A DNA stretch of 64,000 bases from Corythucha ciliata (Eukaryota; Arthropoda; Insecta; Hemiptera; Tingidae): assembly GCA_038030265.1 (NCBI GenBank), contig CM075938.1, positions 57,901,189-57,965,188 of the forward strand, read 5' to 3'. Made by a program: the position numbers and the translations under genes. Under the pieces are notes generated by a model. It saw nothing but the letters and a program-made list of their open reading frames with translations, did not search any database and was not told where the DNA came from. This document shows positions 10,964-21,906 of the stretch, in pieces (position 1 is the first letter of the stretch; every line of letters starts with the position of its first letter).

Positions 10964-12198
10964 ATGAGCGACAAATTTCCTAAACGTAAGTAGCACATTG
11001 TTATATGCAATAAAATTACTTCAATTCCAAGGTGTTTCAGAAAAACAAAATTGGTCGACTAAGGACAAAAAATGTTACCTTGGCATCTTGTTTCATTCTT
11101 GGTCTCTATTTAGCTTTGGCTATAAGGTGCCACCTAGGGGCTTGCTATAATATATGCTTACAGCACACGACCCGAAGAAAGGCCTCATGAGAATGGCGTA
11201 GTTTCTATGCATGCCTTGGGCACGGACTTGGTGGGGAAGGGGGTTATGTCGGGCCTAACCCACTTTAAAAGGTGACAATGGTGGGTTCCCATCTTCATAG
11301 GTCGTGTAGAGTAGTAATTTTCTAACATCATGAATTCTATGAACTAAAAGGTTTTTTGCTTTTTGTTTGTTTCAGGCGAGATTGGCGTACAGCAAGGTGA
11401 GACTTATTTATTTAATTATCACTATTTTCTCATTTCGGTAGCCTGTTGCACAAGGACCCTATTTTCGAGATTAATCGGCGGCATACAACTTTTTTGAAAA
11501 TACGTATTTCGATAACGTAGTAGACTGCTTTCAAAAAACGTGCATGCTGAAAAAACTGATACACACTAGACAGGGTGATTAAGGGATTGCTGTAGTCTGG
11601 TGGCCGTTCATAACACTTTCACGAGCTTCTCATGGGGTTTGCTGACGAAACTTTTACTGACGTTCTGAGCTCTTTTGTTTCTGTGAGCTGTTTTGTTTCT
11701 TACGACATGCCGAGGCATCATTGAGCAAGAAAGAGGGGGGGGGGGGTGACTGTTCGGTGACAAATCTTATGATCATCTCACAAACTTCTCTTCTGCCGTA
11801 AACGATTTTATTCATCTCCACAAAATGAATATTCGCCACAGTAAAAAAAAAAAGTCAATTTTGCGCCATTAAGTTTGTCTCGTCAGGCCTTCGAGGTTGG
11901 ACAGTCGCTACTCAACAGCGAGCAGGCATTTTCCATACTTTATACCGCACGAAGGAAAACAACATAATGTGGAAAGTAATAAAGTTCACAATCCTCCCAG
12001 CTTAAAACCTCAGACTCCTAGAAAGGGTAGAAATCTGTTACTATCCGCAAAAACAATATTTATAGTATACGGGGGTTATGATTTTGAAGGCTGAAATGGC
12101 GTTGTTCTCACACATTTTGTTGTGAAGTGGAATTTATTGATATATAGGTACCGAAGAGGAATGGATTAGGCAAGAGTTCATTTTTTATTAGAAAATGA
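10964..12198 (+). CDS. candidate four-exon microprotein gene (about 60 aa)
   Basis: Hypothetical model: exon 1 10964-10985 (ATG, MSDKFPK, donor GTAAGT), microexon 11376-11396 (REIGVQQ, donor GTGAGA), exon 3 11887-11975 (30 codons starting GLRGWTVATQ and ending NNIMWK) and exon 4 12148-12198 (ending FFIRK and TGA). Each join keeps one open frame and uses GT-AG sites; other phases hit stops in exon 3. The product is small and basic with no recognised domain. The gene would end 40 bp from the convergent neuropeptide gene. Exon 4 overlaps a likely poly-A signal of that gene, so it may be UTR instead. This is an inference from sequence signals only. Confidence 0.3.
11376..11396 (+). CDS. candidate 21-nt microexon 2
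   Basis: This is the second 21-nt exon-like segment, between TTTGTTTGTTTCAG and GTGAGACT. It starts with GCG, ends with AAG and has the same length as microexon 1. The upstream intron ends are also similar (ACTAACAAGTTTTTTTCG versus ACTAAAAGGTTTTTTGC). In phase 1 it encodes REIGVQQ. It could be a mutually exclusive alternative to microexon 1. Confidence 0.35.
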
Positions 12199-12238
12199 AC
12201 GTTATATTTGTAGAATACAGATGCAAGAAAAAAGGAAT

Positions 12239-12867
12239 TCATCGTTTCCCAAGGAAACGGACGCTCGTTAGCACCGCTCGAGCGGGTCGGCGACGATTAC
12301 AAAATTTAACAGTGCGATCGCCCATACCAGACCGAGTGTCATGAAGTGCGAGAAGCAATTGGAACACGTCGTTCCTCGTTGGCGTACACAGATAGCTGTC
12401 AGGCTCGTAGGCTCGGCCATTTTGCCGCTTCCACGGGTATCTTCTGTAGTATCTGCACTCGGACGGTATGTTGGGTTCAAACAACAAACAATTGTCAGTC
12501 GAAAATGGTGAGAAAAAAAGTAGAAGAAAAAAATCGCGTTCGTGATAGATAGTCTCACCGAGATCTTTTGTTAACGGGCGACTCGGGTGGAACGAAATCA
12601 TCTTGGATTAGCAGCAGTGGGTAGTCGTTTTCAGTGTTCGCCAATAGCAAATGTACGAGGTAGCCGGCGAATTTCTCAGAGTCCACATCTTGCGCCTCGT
12701 TGGCTGTCAATAGGATAAACCCAATAGATCGTCGAGAAACTGGCCCATTAATTCGAACAATACTTACACGTGATGTCCTGTGTATCCTCGGTATCCAATT
12801 TTTCTGACGGAAATGATGAAGCGACTGCGAAAAAGCAAAGAACGAGTGCAATGAGCTGAAGCTGCAT
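12239..12867 (-). CDS. RFLamide-like neuropeptide precursor, 3 exons
   Basis: Minus-strand exons: 12768-12867, 12559-12703 and 12239-12452 (459 nt, 152 aa, in frame through GT-AG introns). Residues 1-18 (MQLQLIALVLCFFAVASS) are a typical signal peptide. The middle is acidic. The C-terminal half has dibasic sites: NKR, RR, PWKR, CNRRR and a final GKR. The precursor ends TSVRFLGKR, so cleavage and amidation would release a peptide ending VRFL-amide (about PARAVLTSVRFL-NH2). Two Cys residues (in YLCTPT and KFCNRR) flank a helical-looking segment. The class matches arthropod RFLamide precursors as I recall them; this could not be checked. The gene would act as a secreted neuropeptide through a G protein-coupled receptor. 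Poly-A signals lie close downstream on the minus strand (12184-12189). Confidence 0.72.
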
Positions 12868-14090
12868 CACGCGACGACCTGGAACATACAAGTGAAGACG
12901 TATGACCTCATAAAGTTAAATGCTTTTCGAATAGGATAGAGAATAGTAATTTCAATCAGTAATCAGTAGTGTCTATGGAAGAGAAGGACCTTAAGACTTC
13001 TTGATTTTGAGCGGATATTGTCGAATTTCATCTGACTAGGGACCCTCCCCCCCTTGCGACGTATATAAATTAAGGATCATAGACATTTCAAATTAATACA
13101 AGCAGAAAGTCGTAGGAGCCTACGTTGTCAGTACTCACGATGACCCAATTGTTGGCTGATATTTTCCTCGCAGAATTGAAGGAGAAATTATTGAACACCA
13201 TAGCTGAGCGTTCAATAATGTCTCCTTCAATTCTACGTTGTCAGTCTTCCCTCGTTTGGGTGCGTTATCATCGGGCCGGTTTCGGCTGTTTGTCATCTTC
13301 AGCGTATGATTTCACAACTAAAATTCCAGTTTTTTTATTGATAGTCAATTTGCTTTTTGAGGCCTCATAATGGCCTTAGCCACATGATGGTTTCGAATGT
13401 TCGTTTTTTGGCCCCAAAACACCTGACATTCGGAGACTACAGAACGTTACAAAAATGCCTTTAGATGCTCCAAAACGCCGTTCCATACACTCACAATAAT
13501 TACTGCGCCATACATTGGTTTTCTCAAGAAGTAGGAAGTAGTGCCATAGAAGTAAAGTTTCTTATCGGAATTGAGTGGTATTTTCATTCCCGTCATTATT
13601 CATTTTTAGCCCTAAATTCAAGGATTTTTTTTTCATATTTTCTCATTGAAGGAGAGAGATAATTCAAATTGTGAGTACACTGTTGGAAAGCTGAGAAAGC
13701 GAAGTGTTTGTGATGTTTGACAAACTGAACAACAATTTCTCACCAAGCAGTTATTTTTTTTAAAAATTGAAAATGCTCGTTTTTTCGCATCGGCTTAATA
13801 AAGCGTAACGTTTCTCGGCTCGTTTCTCACTCTGGCGAGTGAAAAGATTCATTTTGCTTGCAGTTCGTAGGAAACTTTCCGTAAGTTCCGAAACTGCCAT
13901 CACTTTTGAAAAAAAATGCAGTACAAGCTGAGAAATGACAGTTTTGGGGGGAAAACGCGAATGTTCCTTAAAATCACTAAAAAAATCATAACTCAAAAGC
14001 AAAAATAGATAGGCCACTATCCGAATAGGACTTTTTTATCCCATTTTTGGTGTAGTATCACCCATTTATTTTTTTTTTTTTTTTTGCTAC
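12868..14090. other. region upstream of the neuropeptide gene
   Basis: Probably contains the neuropeptide promoter. No TATA box stands out. The only notable structure is the hairpin at 13172-13234. A poly-T run precedes the LINE fragment. Confidence 0.45.
13172..13234. repeat. 25-bp-arm hairpin between 12-bp direct repeats
   Basis: AGAATTGAAGGAGAAATTAT and following bases are repeated inverted at 13210-13234 with one mismatch and a 13-bp loop. TACGTTGTCAGT occurs on both sides (13121-13132 and 13234-13245). It may be a small foldback insertion or a transcribed hairpin. Confidence 0.6.
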
Positions 14091-14099
14091 TCAAAACCG

Positions 14100-14531
14100 A
14101 CCACCCTGTATTGTGCAAGCCATGAATACTACCCATTGCTGGGACTGACACGGGTAAAGATTAGGCGAATAGTAGGGAAGTATACGGGACACTACGCCCT
14201 CAACAGGCACCTGTCCATCATGGGGACAGTAGGGGAGCCGAACTGCGATAGATGTGGTGAGGCTGAGGTAACCGCGGAGCACGTCATGTGTGAGTGTGAC
14301 GGCTACGCGACGTCTAGATACACTATTTTTGGTGACGATAGGATATCCTTCCCCAGCTTCCCAAAAGAGAATGGGACCCGTCTCCTGAGATTGCTGGAAA
14401 GGATAAATAGGTTTTTGAGGTACTAGGCTCTCCCGAGTCCTGGCCCCAAGTGGGTATGGTGTATAGGCCGAAAGGCTTTTGGCACCTTGGAGTCGGGAGA
14501 CCGTCCGAGTCCTAAATAATAATAATAAAAA
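14100..14531 (+). mobile_element. 5'-truncated non-LTR retrotransposon, C-terminal fragment
   Basis: The frame starting about 14136 and ending at 14426 encodes KIRRIVGKYTGHYALNRHLS, then a C-x2-C...H...C zinc-knuckle (CDRCGEAEVTAEHVMCEC). This is the usual C-terminus of arthropod LINE ORF2 proteins after the RT/RNase H domains. A short 3' UTR follows and the copy ends in an (AAT)n tail near 14515-14531, typical of some I/R1-group elements. Everything upstream of the last ~95 codons is missing, so it is a dead 5' truncation. Confidence 0.85.
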
Positions 14532-17500
14532 AACAAACAAAACCGCTATTAATGAATTTTTAAAATTACCATGAGCAATTTTTTGGAGGTCGTCAGCGTT
14601 CCTTAAGGGATTTAATTTTCATCAAATTAGGAGATGGTCCCTGAATTTACAAGTCGCGATGAAATGTGTACCTTTTAAGCCGAAAGCTGTCAACCCGTTG
14701 AACAAATATTTTCTCTGTCAAATATTCTATACGGCTTATGAAGAGAATAAGCTGGTAATTCCAGAAGAAATACACCCAACTTAATATGGGCTTAATACAC
14801 CACTAAAACGGCCAATAAAATGATTGAGGGGGGGAGGGTATTAAACGCCGATGAGTCGGCACGTCACGTCATTCAAATGTGGCACCATTCTCTCATATCT
14901 ACTTGATGATTTTTCCTTAAACCTACTAGACGTCAGTAGAATTACATGTTTTTCGGGCGGCTAAAGAAGAGAAATCACTCGTATCTCAAGTACAAATTAT
15001 TTTCTCGTCCTCTCGCGAAGAAATATTTTGTGACTCTCGACTTCTCCCAACACGAAAATGCTTTTATCAGATTATTTTACATTATTCCTTGACAAAAGGA
15101 AACTTGAAAACATTCCCGGCCGTTGAGTGGGTGATGAAGCAAGGCTATGCACGGGGAAAAATATGAACTCTCACTTTTCATACTTACAAGTTTGTTTTTT
15201 TGTTTGTAATAAAAGGAATCTGCGTATAAATTCCGTTGGAAGTAATTTTGAGCTAGTTCTCATTTTTAATGCGAAGGGTAAACGAGAAGCTTAAAATAGT
15301 CATGTTCACTGTGCCTGGCTTTGCGTTTTTACTAACTCATTCAGGTTAATTAACAACGTTAGTTAGGTAAAAGGGTAGTTGGGTAAAAGTCAAGCAAGGC
15401 TACCAGTTAGGATCAACAATGTGTGTTTAAGGCGTTGACAGCTTTTGGCTTAAGGCTTGGCCTCACATGTGTCTATATTTGGCAAATTATCTTGCAATAT
15501 TTATTAGTTTCTAGCATTGCCAAGAAACCGACCAACTGGAAATTGAAACGCATTGACAATGCCAATAAATTATTTATTTGACACATATATCACCCAAGGT
15601 AAATAGACAAGAGGTACGCTCTTAATTTTCAACCAATTATGTATTATTGTTTGTGCTATGACGTCATGGGGTGACAAATTTTTAAAAAATTAACAGGTGG
15701 GACTTTTTCCAATAAAACAAAATTATCAACATTTCTGGGGCCACTTTTTAAATCGGGAGAACTACACATTATTGCCTGCAGGACAATGTTCCTATGAAAG
15801 AAGTGATTGCAGGGCCCCTAAGTGTAATGGTTGGAGCAAAGAAAACTGCTGCAGGTGCAGGGTAACATCTCAGTTGTGAAACTTTTAGAAATTCTTTTAA
15901 GATAGAGCTAAGTTCAGTAAATTTTTCGTTCCACTCATCAACGTAGAGACCTCGCCACCGTTCCAATTAACAATAATAAATATAAGCGCCCCGAAACACT
16001 TGGCTTCGTATTAAGGGTTCTCGGCGGTGTTTGTACAACAAACCGCTCGTTTGGTGAGGGTGTGAATCGCCCTACTTCATCATGGGTATGCGGCCAGGGG
16101 CCTTAGTATGAACGGTCGGGGAAAAAGCCGCACGCGGGATCCAAGGACGCCAAATAAGAAATAACATTATCCCGCCATAGCAATCACGTCTAGCGGCATT
16201 TTCGCGCGAGTTTGTACTGAGGTCCCAGATGAGGCAGACAAATTCCTTAATATCGACAATGATTGAATACGGCTAGGTTCGAGGCCGGGATTCTGGTCGA
16301 AGGACACCATTAATACTAAAATATTAAATTACTTCCATTTTTATATACATGACAGGGAACACTTTTAAACTTCAGCTTTATTATCCAACCTAAGATATGC
16401 TCGTGAGCGTGATTGTCGCGGGCAGCAGGGAAGCCCTTCCTTGCTCCCTCATGAAGTTAACTGGTCGTTTCTCACTGATACACATAATAAACTAGCCCGT
16501 CACTGCGCCGAGTGCTGTCTGTATTGAATACACGGGGCTTCACGTGGTACGTATCAATTAACTGGGCCTTAAAACGGTACATAAGGTCTAAGGAACGACT
16601 CCGCCAAATTATATCGCTTTTAAAAAAATTTGCAGGCACTTATTTTGACTTTTCATTCATTGTTTGCTTGATCTACAAAGAAATTCCAAGGGAGAAACCA
16701 TGGGAGGGGAAGCTTCATATGTTTAGTTTGGTCATGGTTTGGTCCCTCATTAATTTTTTTACTCCCGTGACGGCAATTTTGACAAAAATTTCCTTAGTTA
16801 CGAGCATACCTCTGTAAGTCTATTCACCTTGTGTATCACCCTCCTTTAGTTCATAATACTTCCTCGCGATTTGAAAATTGGAAGCCATACTTAATTTGAT
16901 AAAATTAAATCCGCTAGAGAACGCTAACAACCTCCAAAAAATTCAAAATCAAAAATATCGTATACTCATGCCTAGCGTAGTATTAAAAAAAAAAAAAAAA
17001 AAATCAAAAATAGCCACAATTGCCGCGGTTGGTGGTACCAAGAAAAGGTCTGAACTCTGGCCCCAATCGAGGACAAATGGCACGTTGGAGTTTACACTAC
17101 GTAAGGTAATGGACGGAAAAACATGAAAATAATAATTTCGTGTAATTAAATAAATACAGTGTAAAATCATAATTTAAACAAAATAATAACAAACTATTTG
17201 GCTCTTTCTATCGATAATTTTTTGGGACTTCTCGTCCAGTCACGTCAGGATCCGGTCATTTTTGTGACCTAAAATGACGAACACAAAAGCACAATGGAAG
17301 TTACTTATTTAGAAAACTTGAAAGGAGACAAAATATGAAAAGAAGAGATGATAAAAGATTCTCATCCAAGCACAGCACAGGGATCACGCAAGTGAAATGA
17401 ACGAGGGCGAAAATCCTGGGAGGGGGGGAAGCTAAAAGGATGAAACTAGGAAATTTGAGTTGGCGCCGAGATGAGAATTTGAATTGAGCTCTGTTATCGA

Positions 17501-17891
17501 GTTAGAAAGGGTTGTGGGGAAATTATGCCCTCAGGTGGGCTAAGTGGGTAAGGGTGTTTGACTCAAGTCAGTAGACTTCAAACATGAAAGCTATGACGAT
17601 GAAACCTTGTGTTTTAATAACATCCGGTCTTATAATAGTAATTAGGATAAGGGCAGTGGCCTGTAATCATGGAGTAACGATTCTAGGGGCGTTTAAAAGG
17701 GAAAATAAGCGAAAACAAACTTGGGTGTGCACATAAGTGCGGATCTGTGTCCGTTTCGGCCTACTGGGTTCAGAAACGGACAGTTGAGCTACTCGGCCTC
17801 ATCATTCCTGCATGAGAGAGAACCGTTGAGGTGTCATAGCCGAGCACATCCATGACTGAAGGTCTCAAGATCGACATTGAGCCGCACTTTG
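14532..17891. other. gene-free stretch
   Basis: Only short open frames, a poly-A tract at about 16985 and AT-rich sequence. No splice-supported exon was recognised. Confidence 0.5.
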
Positions 17892-18030
17892 GCCCGCATT
17901 TATGAACGTTCCTCGAAGTTTCCTTGAGTCAAGGAACCGTTGAGAACGGTTTTTATCACAATAAAAACATCATTCTGTTCAAACGAATTTCAAGGTTCCT
18001 CAACGCCAAGGAACTTTCATAAATACGGGC
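17892..18030. mobile_element. MITE-like foldback
   Basis: GCCCGCATTTATGAACGTTC at the left is matched by the complement of the right end (GCCCGTATTTATGAAAGTTC), with further inverted similarity (GGTTCCTTGA-type words). About 139 bp and non-coding. Confidence 0.7.
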
Positions 18031-18659
18031 ATTAGGCGCAATACTCTTGTCTGTTGGGTCTTCCACGCAACAGCATATTTTAGGTCAATTTAGACAATTT
18101 TTATTTTGGTCCTAATACACTAAACGCTCGAGCTCCCAAGTGGGCGATCCATCGTGCATTGATAAAGCGACTTTCACCGAGTCTTACTCGAGCGGGTTGT
18201 AGCGGCTTGAGCGAGTTTAGCGTTTTTAGTGGGGCGGACAATTTTCACATATATTTCGAACTTTTAAAGCTCGAAAGAAGTGATAACACGCTTTCATCCA
18301 CACGCAAAAAAATAAAAATAAGATAGGACCGAGGGATACAGGCGATCCCCGATGTAAACTTTCGACACTTGAACATAGCCGAATCGCTGAAGTCGCGCGA
18401 CACGCGCTCACGTAGGACGCGCGTAGTCACATGTCCTACGTGAGGAGGGACTCGCACAATTTTAGCGTTTAGAACGGGTTTATCGTTTGTAGAAGGAGAT
18501 ACATCACTACGGGAGCTTTTCGCTGAAATCGCGCGATTCCTACGATGCGGGTGATTTGAGCGTGTTGATCGTTTACAGTGAGAAACGACTGACGACAGGT
18601 CTCATTATGTTTTTGTAATGTGTGGCCACATAGCATCATTTTTACCCGAGAAACTAATA

Positions 18660-18799
18660 GCGTTTTCCATTTACATAAAATTCTGCTTTAGAGCAGATCA
18701 TTTGAACTTCGCCCTCTCTGAATTATAACACATATGTTGATGGAGAGAGGGATGAAAATTAATTGCTCCAGAGCAGAATGTTATGTAAATGGAAAACGC
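18660..18799. mobile_element. MITE-like foldback (family A, second copy)
   Basis: Arms begin GCGTTTTCCATTTACATAA and pair with TTATGTAAATGGAAAACGC at the right. Internal arms also match (CTGCTTTAGAGCAGATCA against GATTAATTGCTCCAGAGCAG-type sequence). AATA flanks both ends, a possible target duplication. The arm sequence is related to the element in tetraspanin intron 4. Confidence 0.72.
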
Positions 18800-18936
18800 A
18801 ATAACACAAAAATTCAGAACATATAAAAGTAGCCTGAAACTCTACAAAAAACCCGTTATAAATTATAAACGCTAAAATGTAAAATCGCTGCGGTTTCCAC
18901 TCACGTAGAGCACGGCGTTAGGGTTTTCTTTACAAT

Positions 18937-19470
18937 TCACGTACACAACATGAGACAAGAATTATACCTTTCCGATTCTCGATCACGAGCACGCCCCGAA
19001 CCCTTCTTGACTTCTATTTTTGGGTGGACTCTTGATTTGTGCAGTTTCATATGGTCAGTCCTGTTAGTCGCGTAGTCACACGTGTGACAAATAAATCGTT
19101 TGCGCGAATCGTGAGTGTTCATATGGCTTCGGAGGCAGTCCTTTCGCGCAAACTTCGTGTCGCAGTGAGGACAAGGATACGGCCTTTCCGCACTGTGAGT
19201 TACCTTATGCACTTCCAACGCTGCCTTTTTCCCGAACCTTTTTTTACATATCACGCACACGAATAGTTTCTTAGCGGGTTTTTTTGCGTGGACGTTGCGT
19301 TCGTGGTTTTTTAACACGTCCCGTCTGCTAGCAGAATACGAGCACTTTTTGCAAAAAAATGACTTCTTTCCTTCATGACAAGATATTACATGACGGTCCC
19401 TCGAATGTTTGTGAGAGGACTGGAAAGTGCACATATTACACCGATACCTGGCTTCCCGCGGAGGCTCCAT
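18937..19470 (-). CDS. C2H2 zinc-finger protein, intronless, five fingers
   Basis: A single 177-aa minus-strand reading frame with an in-frame TGA two codons before the ATG. Five tandem C2H2 fingers: YRCNMC...H-x4-H, FFCKKC...H-x4-H, FVCVIC...H-x3-H, YPCPHC...H-x3-H and FICHTC...H-x4-H. Linkers are basic (EGKKS, AKKPAKKL, HSAERPY, HDSRKRF), and a basic tail (KKGSGRARDRESERY) could help nuclear localisation. Such proteins bind DNA in the nucleus. Fingers 1, 2 and 5 have the longer H-x4-H spacing common in REST/ZFX-type or arthropod orphan zinc fingers. The lack of introns and the repeat-rich surroundings suggest a retrocopy or a lineage-specific gene, but all zinc ligands are intact. Confidence 0.85.
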   Translation of the reverse strand: MEPPREARYRCNMCTFQSSHKHSRDRHVISCHEGKKSFFCKKCSYSASRRDVLKNHERNVHAKKPAKKLFVCVICKKRFGKKAALEVHKVTHSAERPYPCPHCDTKFARKDCLRSHMNTHDSRKRFICHTCDYATNRTDHMKLHKSRVHPKIEVKKGSGRARDRESERYNSCLMLCT

Positions 19471-20470
19471 GATTCATACAAATATAACTAATTCTTTTAT
19501 ATTCCTCAACACAGTTTAAAGTTTCTGCGAACTTTTGTATTTAATTAATTTCATACTACGGTAAGATTTAAGATTTCAATTTTGATAAGCTTATCATCGT
19601 TTCTATCATTCCGTTGACAACAGACGTCCCTCCGCCTCATCGGTCTTGGTGTAGCCTCTTGAGGCTACGTTACAGCGGAACGGTACCGATACCGAACCGA
19701 TCACGTTCAGAGGCTAATTTACCCATTTTGTGGCAAGGCTCCTTTCAAAGTTTCAAGGGGGAATTGCACGGGTGATTCCTTACCCCTCTTCAATCAAGCC
19801 TCGTCTTCTGCTCGGCGTACACTGTCTCGCCTTACTTCTGCACCAATCCTGGTTTTTTGCACGGGGTACAATGCACCCCCCCCCCTCCACCGATTTGAGC
19901 CAGTGGAGTACAGCCTATGCATTTGTACCCCTCTGATTTTTTTCATTCAGCTCGCAAAGAATCTTGGAAGCCGCCTTTTCCCCTTTTTCAAACCGCTTCT
20001 CAAATTGCATCCGGTCCTTCCTATTACTGTTGTCTGTTCTTGTTTCTTGCATAGTTTCCGAGCTTAGTGTGCCCACCGTTTTCAAGGTTCCGAGACAATT
20101 CCAGGGTTGAGTCAACGTGTCATGTGAAAAACTTCCAGTTGTAGAGCCAAAAAGTAAATTTATGTGGCTGAACTACCTATTTACTACTACAACTTTGATA
20201 GATGGAGCTAACTTGTAAGTTTCAGGCTGATAATCTTGAGTTCCGAGTGAGGAAAAAGACTATTTCACGACAACAGGTAAATTTCTGAGGCCGAATTTAC
20301 GTTATAAAGTAAAATTTTGGCTTCTGAAACTAAATGACTTCTAGAACGCACGGCCCGTTGTATGTACAGACGACCGAAAAGAAGAGTTTCAGGGCAGAGG
20401 AACCGTTCAAGGCTAGACATCAGCAGATTAACCCCAAGCTTCTGAGCTCTTGCAACCCAAGCTGTGGATC
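19471..20470. other. gene-free stretch 5' of the zinc-finger gene
   Basis: Contains a short palindromic patch (GTAGCCTCTTGAGGCTAC near 19650) and a poly-C run at about 19876. A minus-strand open frame at 19915-20115 has a charged, helical-looking C-terminus (QFEKRFEKGEKAASKILCEL). It may be a relic of a MADF/SANT-type transposon protein, but nothing firm supports it. Confidence 0.4.
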
Positions 20471-20572
20471 AGTGGATTTTTCAATTTTCAGTTGGTCGGT
20501 TTCTAGGCAAAGCTAGAAATTGATTAATATTTTGCTCGTTATTTGGCAAACACCGCATGTGTGGAACCGGCT
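20471..20572. mobile_element. truncated copy of MITE family B
   Basis: The segment TTTCTAGGCAAAGCTAGAAAT through ACCGCATGTGTGGAACCGG matches the right half of the complete element at 28337-28480. It ends in CCGGCT followed by TAA, as that copy does. The left arm is missing. Confidence 0.7.
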
Positions 20573-21229
20573 TAACGTTATATAAATACCGATTTTTGGA
20601 AGGGAAGCGCTCGTTCTACATCTATACAAGTGACCAATGCAAGTTGTGTTTCTATTTTTCACCTCTTCATCACCCCCACCCCTACCAAAGGTATTCTTCT
20701 CGGTGTAGCCCCCCCCCCCACCCGTTTTCAAAACGTTCCTACACCTCTAAAAATTCTCAGCAGACATTCGAACACTGATCGAAGATGACGAACAGGCGAA
20801 ACCGGTTTGTCTTGCATGGACACTCCTTAATGAGGTATATGACTGACAACGTAGGCAACTAAGGCTACTTATCTATTTTTTGTAGGTTGTTTTTAGTTCC
20901 TGTGAGAAGAAGAGGAAGGTCCACTTGTTAAGTTTTCGACTGGGAAATTATTTAAAACACGCACGCTAAGCGTTTAGGCTATAGGATAACCCAGCGTAAG
21001 CCGCATTTACACCAAACGCGCACCGTGTTTGCAAAAAATAATGGACAGGTTTGGTTTAAATGGTCCCGATGAACGTGCGAGAACGTTCGCAAATATTTTT
21101 AAAAGTTTGGAGCTGTTCCTGTAGTTAGGATTAGCACTGTTTAAAACAGGCCGCATAAAATACACCTCCAATGTCTATTTTAAAACCGGGGTTCAAGCCC
21201 TGTCCACACGCTCAAACTTTCCATTAAAC

Positions 21230-21383
21230 TTAGGCCCATTTTCACCAACAAAATTGATCTCGTTTAAAGGTGATCGCGATCAGTTGCCAATGACGACCCG
21301 TATGAATTCTGGTATAAGTGTTTACATTGTAATCGTGATTAGTTGTTGATCGTGGTTTAAGAAGTTGGTGAAATTGGGCCTTA
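21230..21383. mobile_element. MITE-like foldback
   Basis: TTAGGCCCATTTTCACCAAC at the left pairs with GTTGGTGAAATTGGGCCTTA at the right. Inner words GATCGCGATCAGTTG and CAATCACGATT-type sequence also pair. About 154 bp. Confidence 0.72.
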
Positions 21384-21906
21384 CTTGTGCAAGCTTTCCA
21401 ATGATGTACAAAGGTTCATAGTTTCTGTATTTTTCCGTTGAGATATGAGCAATAAACTTGAAAAATCCACCCAGAAAACGTGAAATTCATGCATTTCTTC
21501 GACAATGTTTTATTACACAAGGAGACATTTTTTTCTTCTTTTATTTTATTTGTGACTCGATTATTCATCTTTCATCTTCTTAGTCAATAATTAAAGTTCC
21601 TCTCCCATCCGAAAGAGACCCCCACCCCCACTCATATGAGTGCCTACGTAATTATTCTATGGGGAGGGGGGATGAGTTCACGAATCGAGCTGAAATTATT
21701 AATTAAGAAGATAAAAGATCAATAATTAAGTCAAAAAAATAAATAAAATAAGAAAACAATAGTTCCTTCGGTTATAATGGCACTGAAAAAATGCTTGAAT
21801 TCCACGTTTTCTGACTGGGATTTTTCAAGTTTTTTACATATATTTCAACGGAAAATTACTGTAAGTGTAAACTTTTACACATCGTTGGAAAGCTTACAAA
21901 ATAAGG
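21379..21906. mobile_element. long foldback element, about 530 bp
   Basis: Left words GCAAGCTTTCCAATGATGT, TTTTTCCGTTGAGATATG and AACTTGAAAAATCCACCC recur in inverted order at the right (ACATCGTTGGAAAGCTT, TATTTCAACGGAAAA, GGGATTTTTCAAGTT). Inner arms near the loop (TTTTATTTTATTTGTGACT and partner) also pair. It has no coding capacity. It abuts the preceding MITE. Confidence 0.75.
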
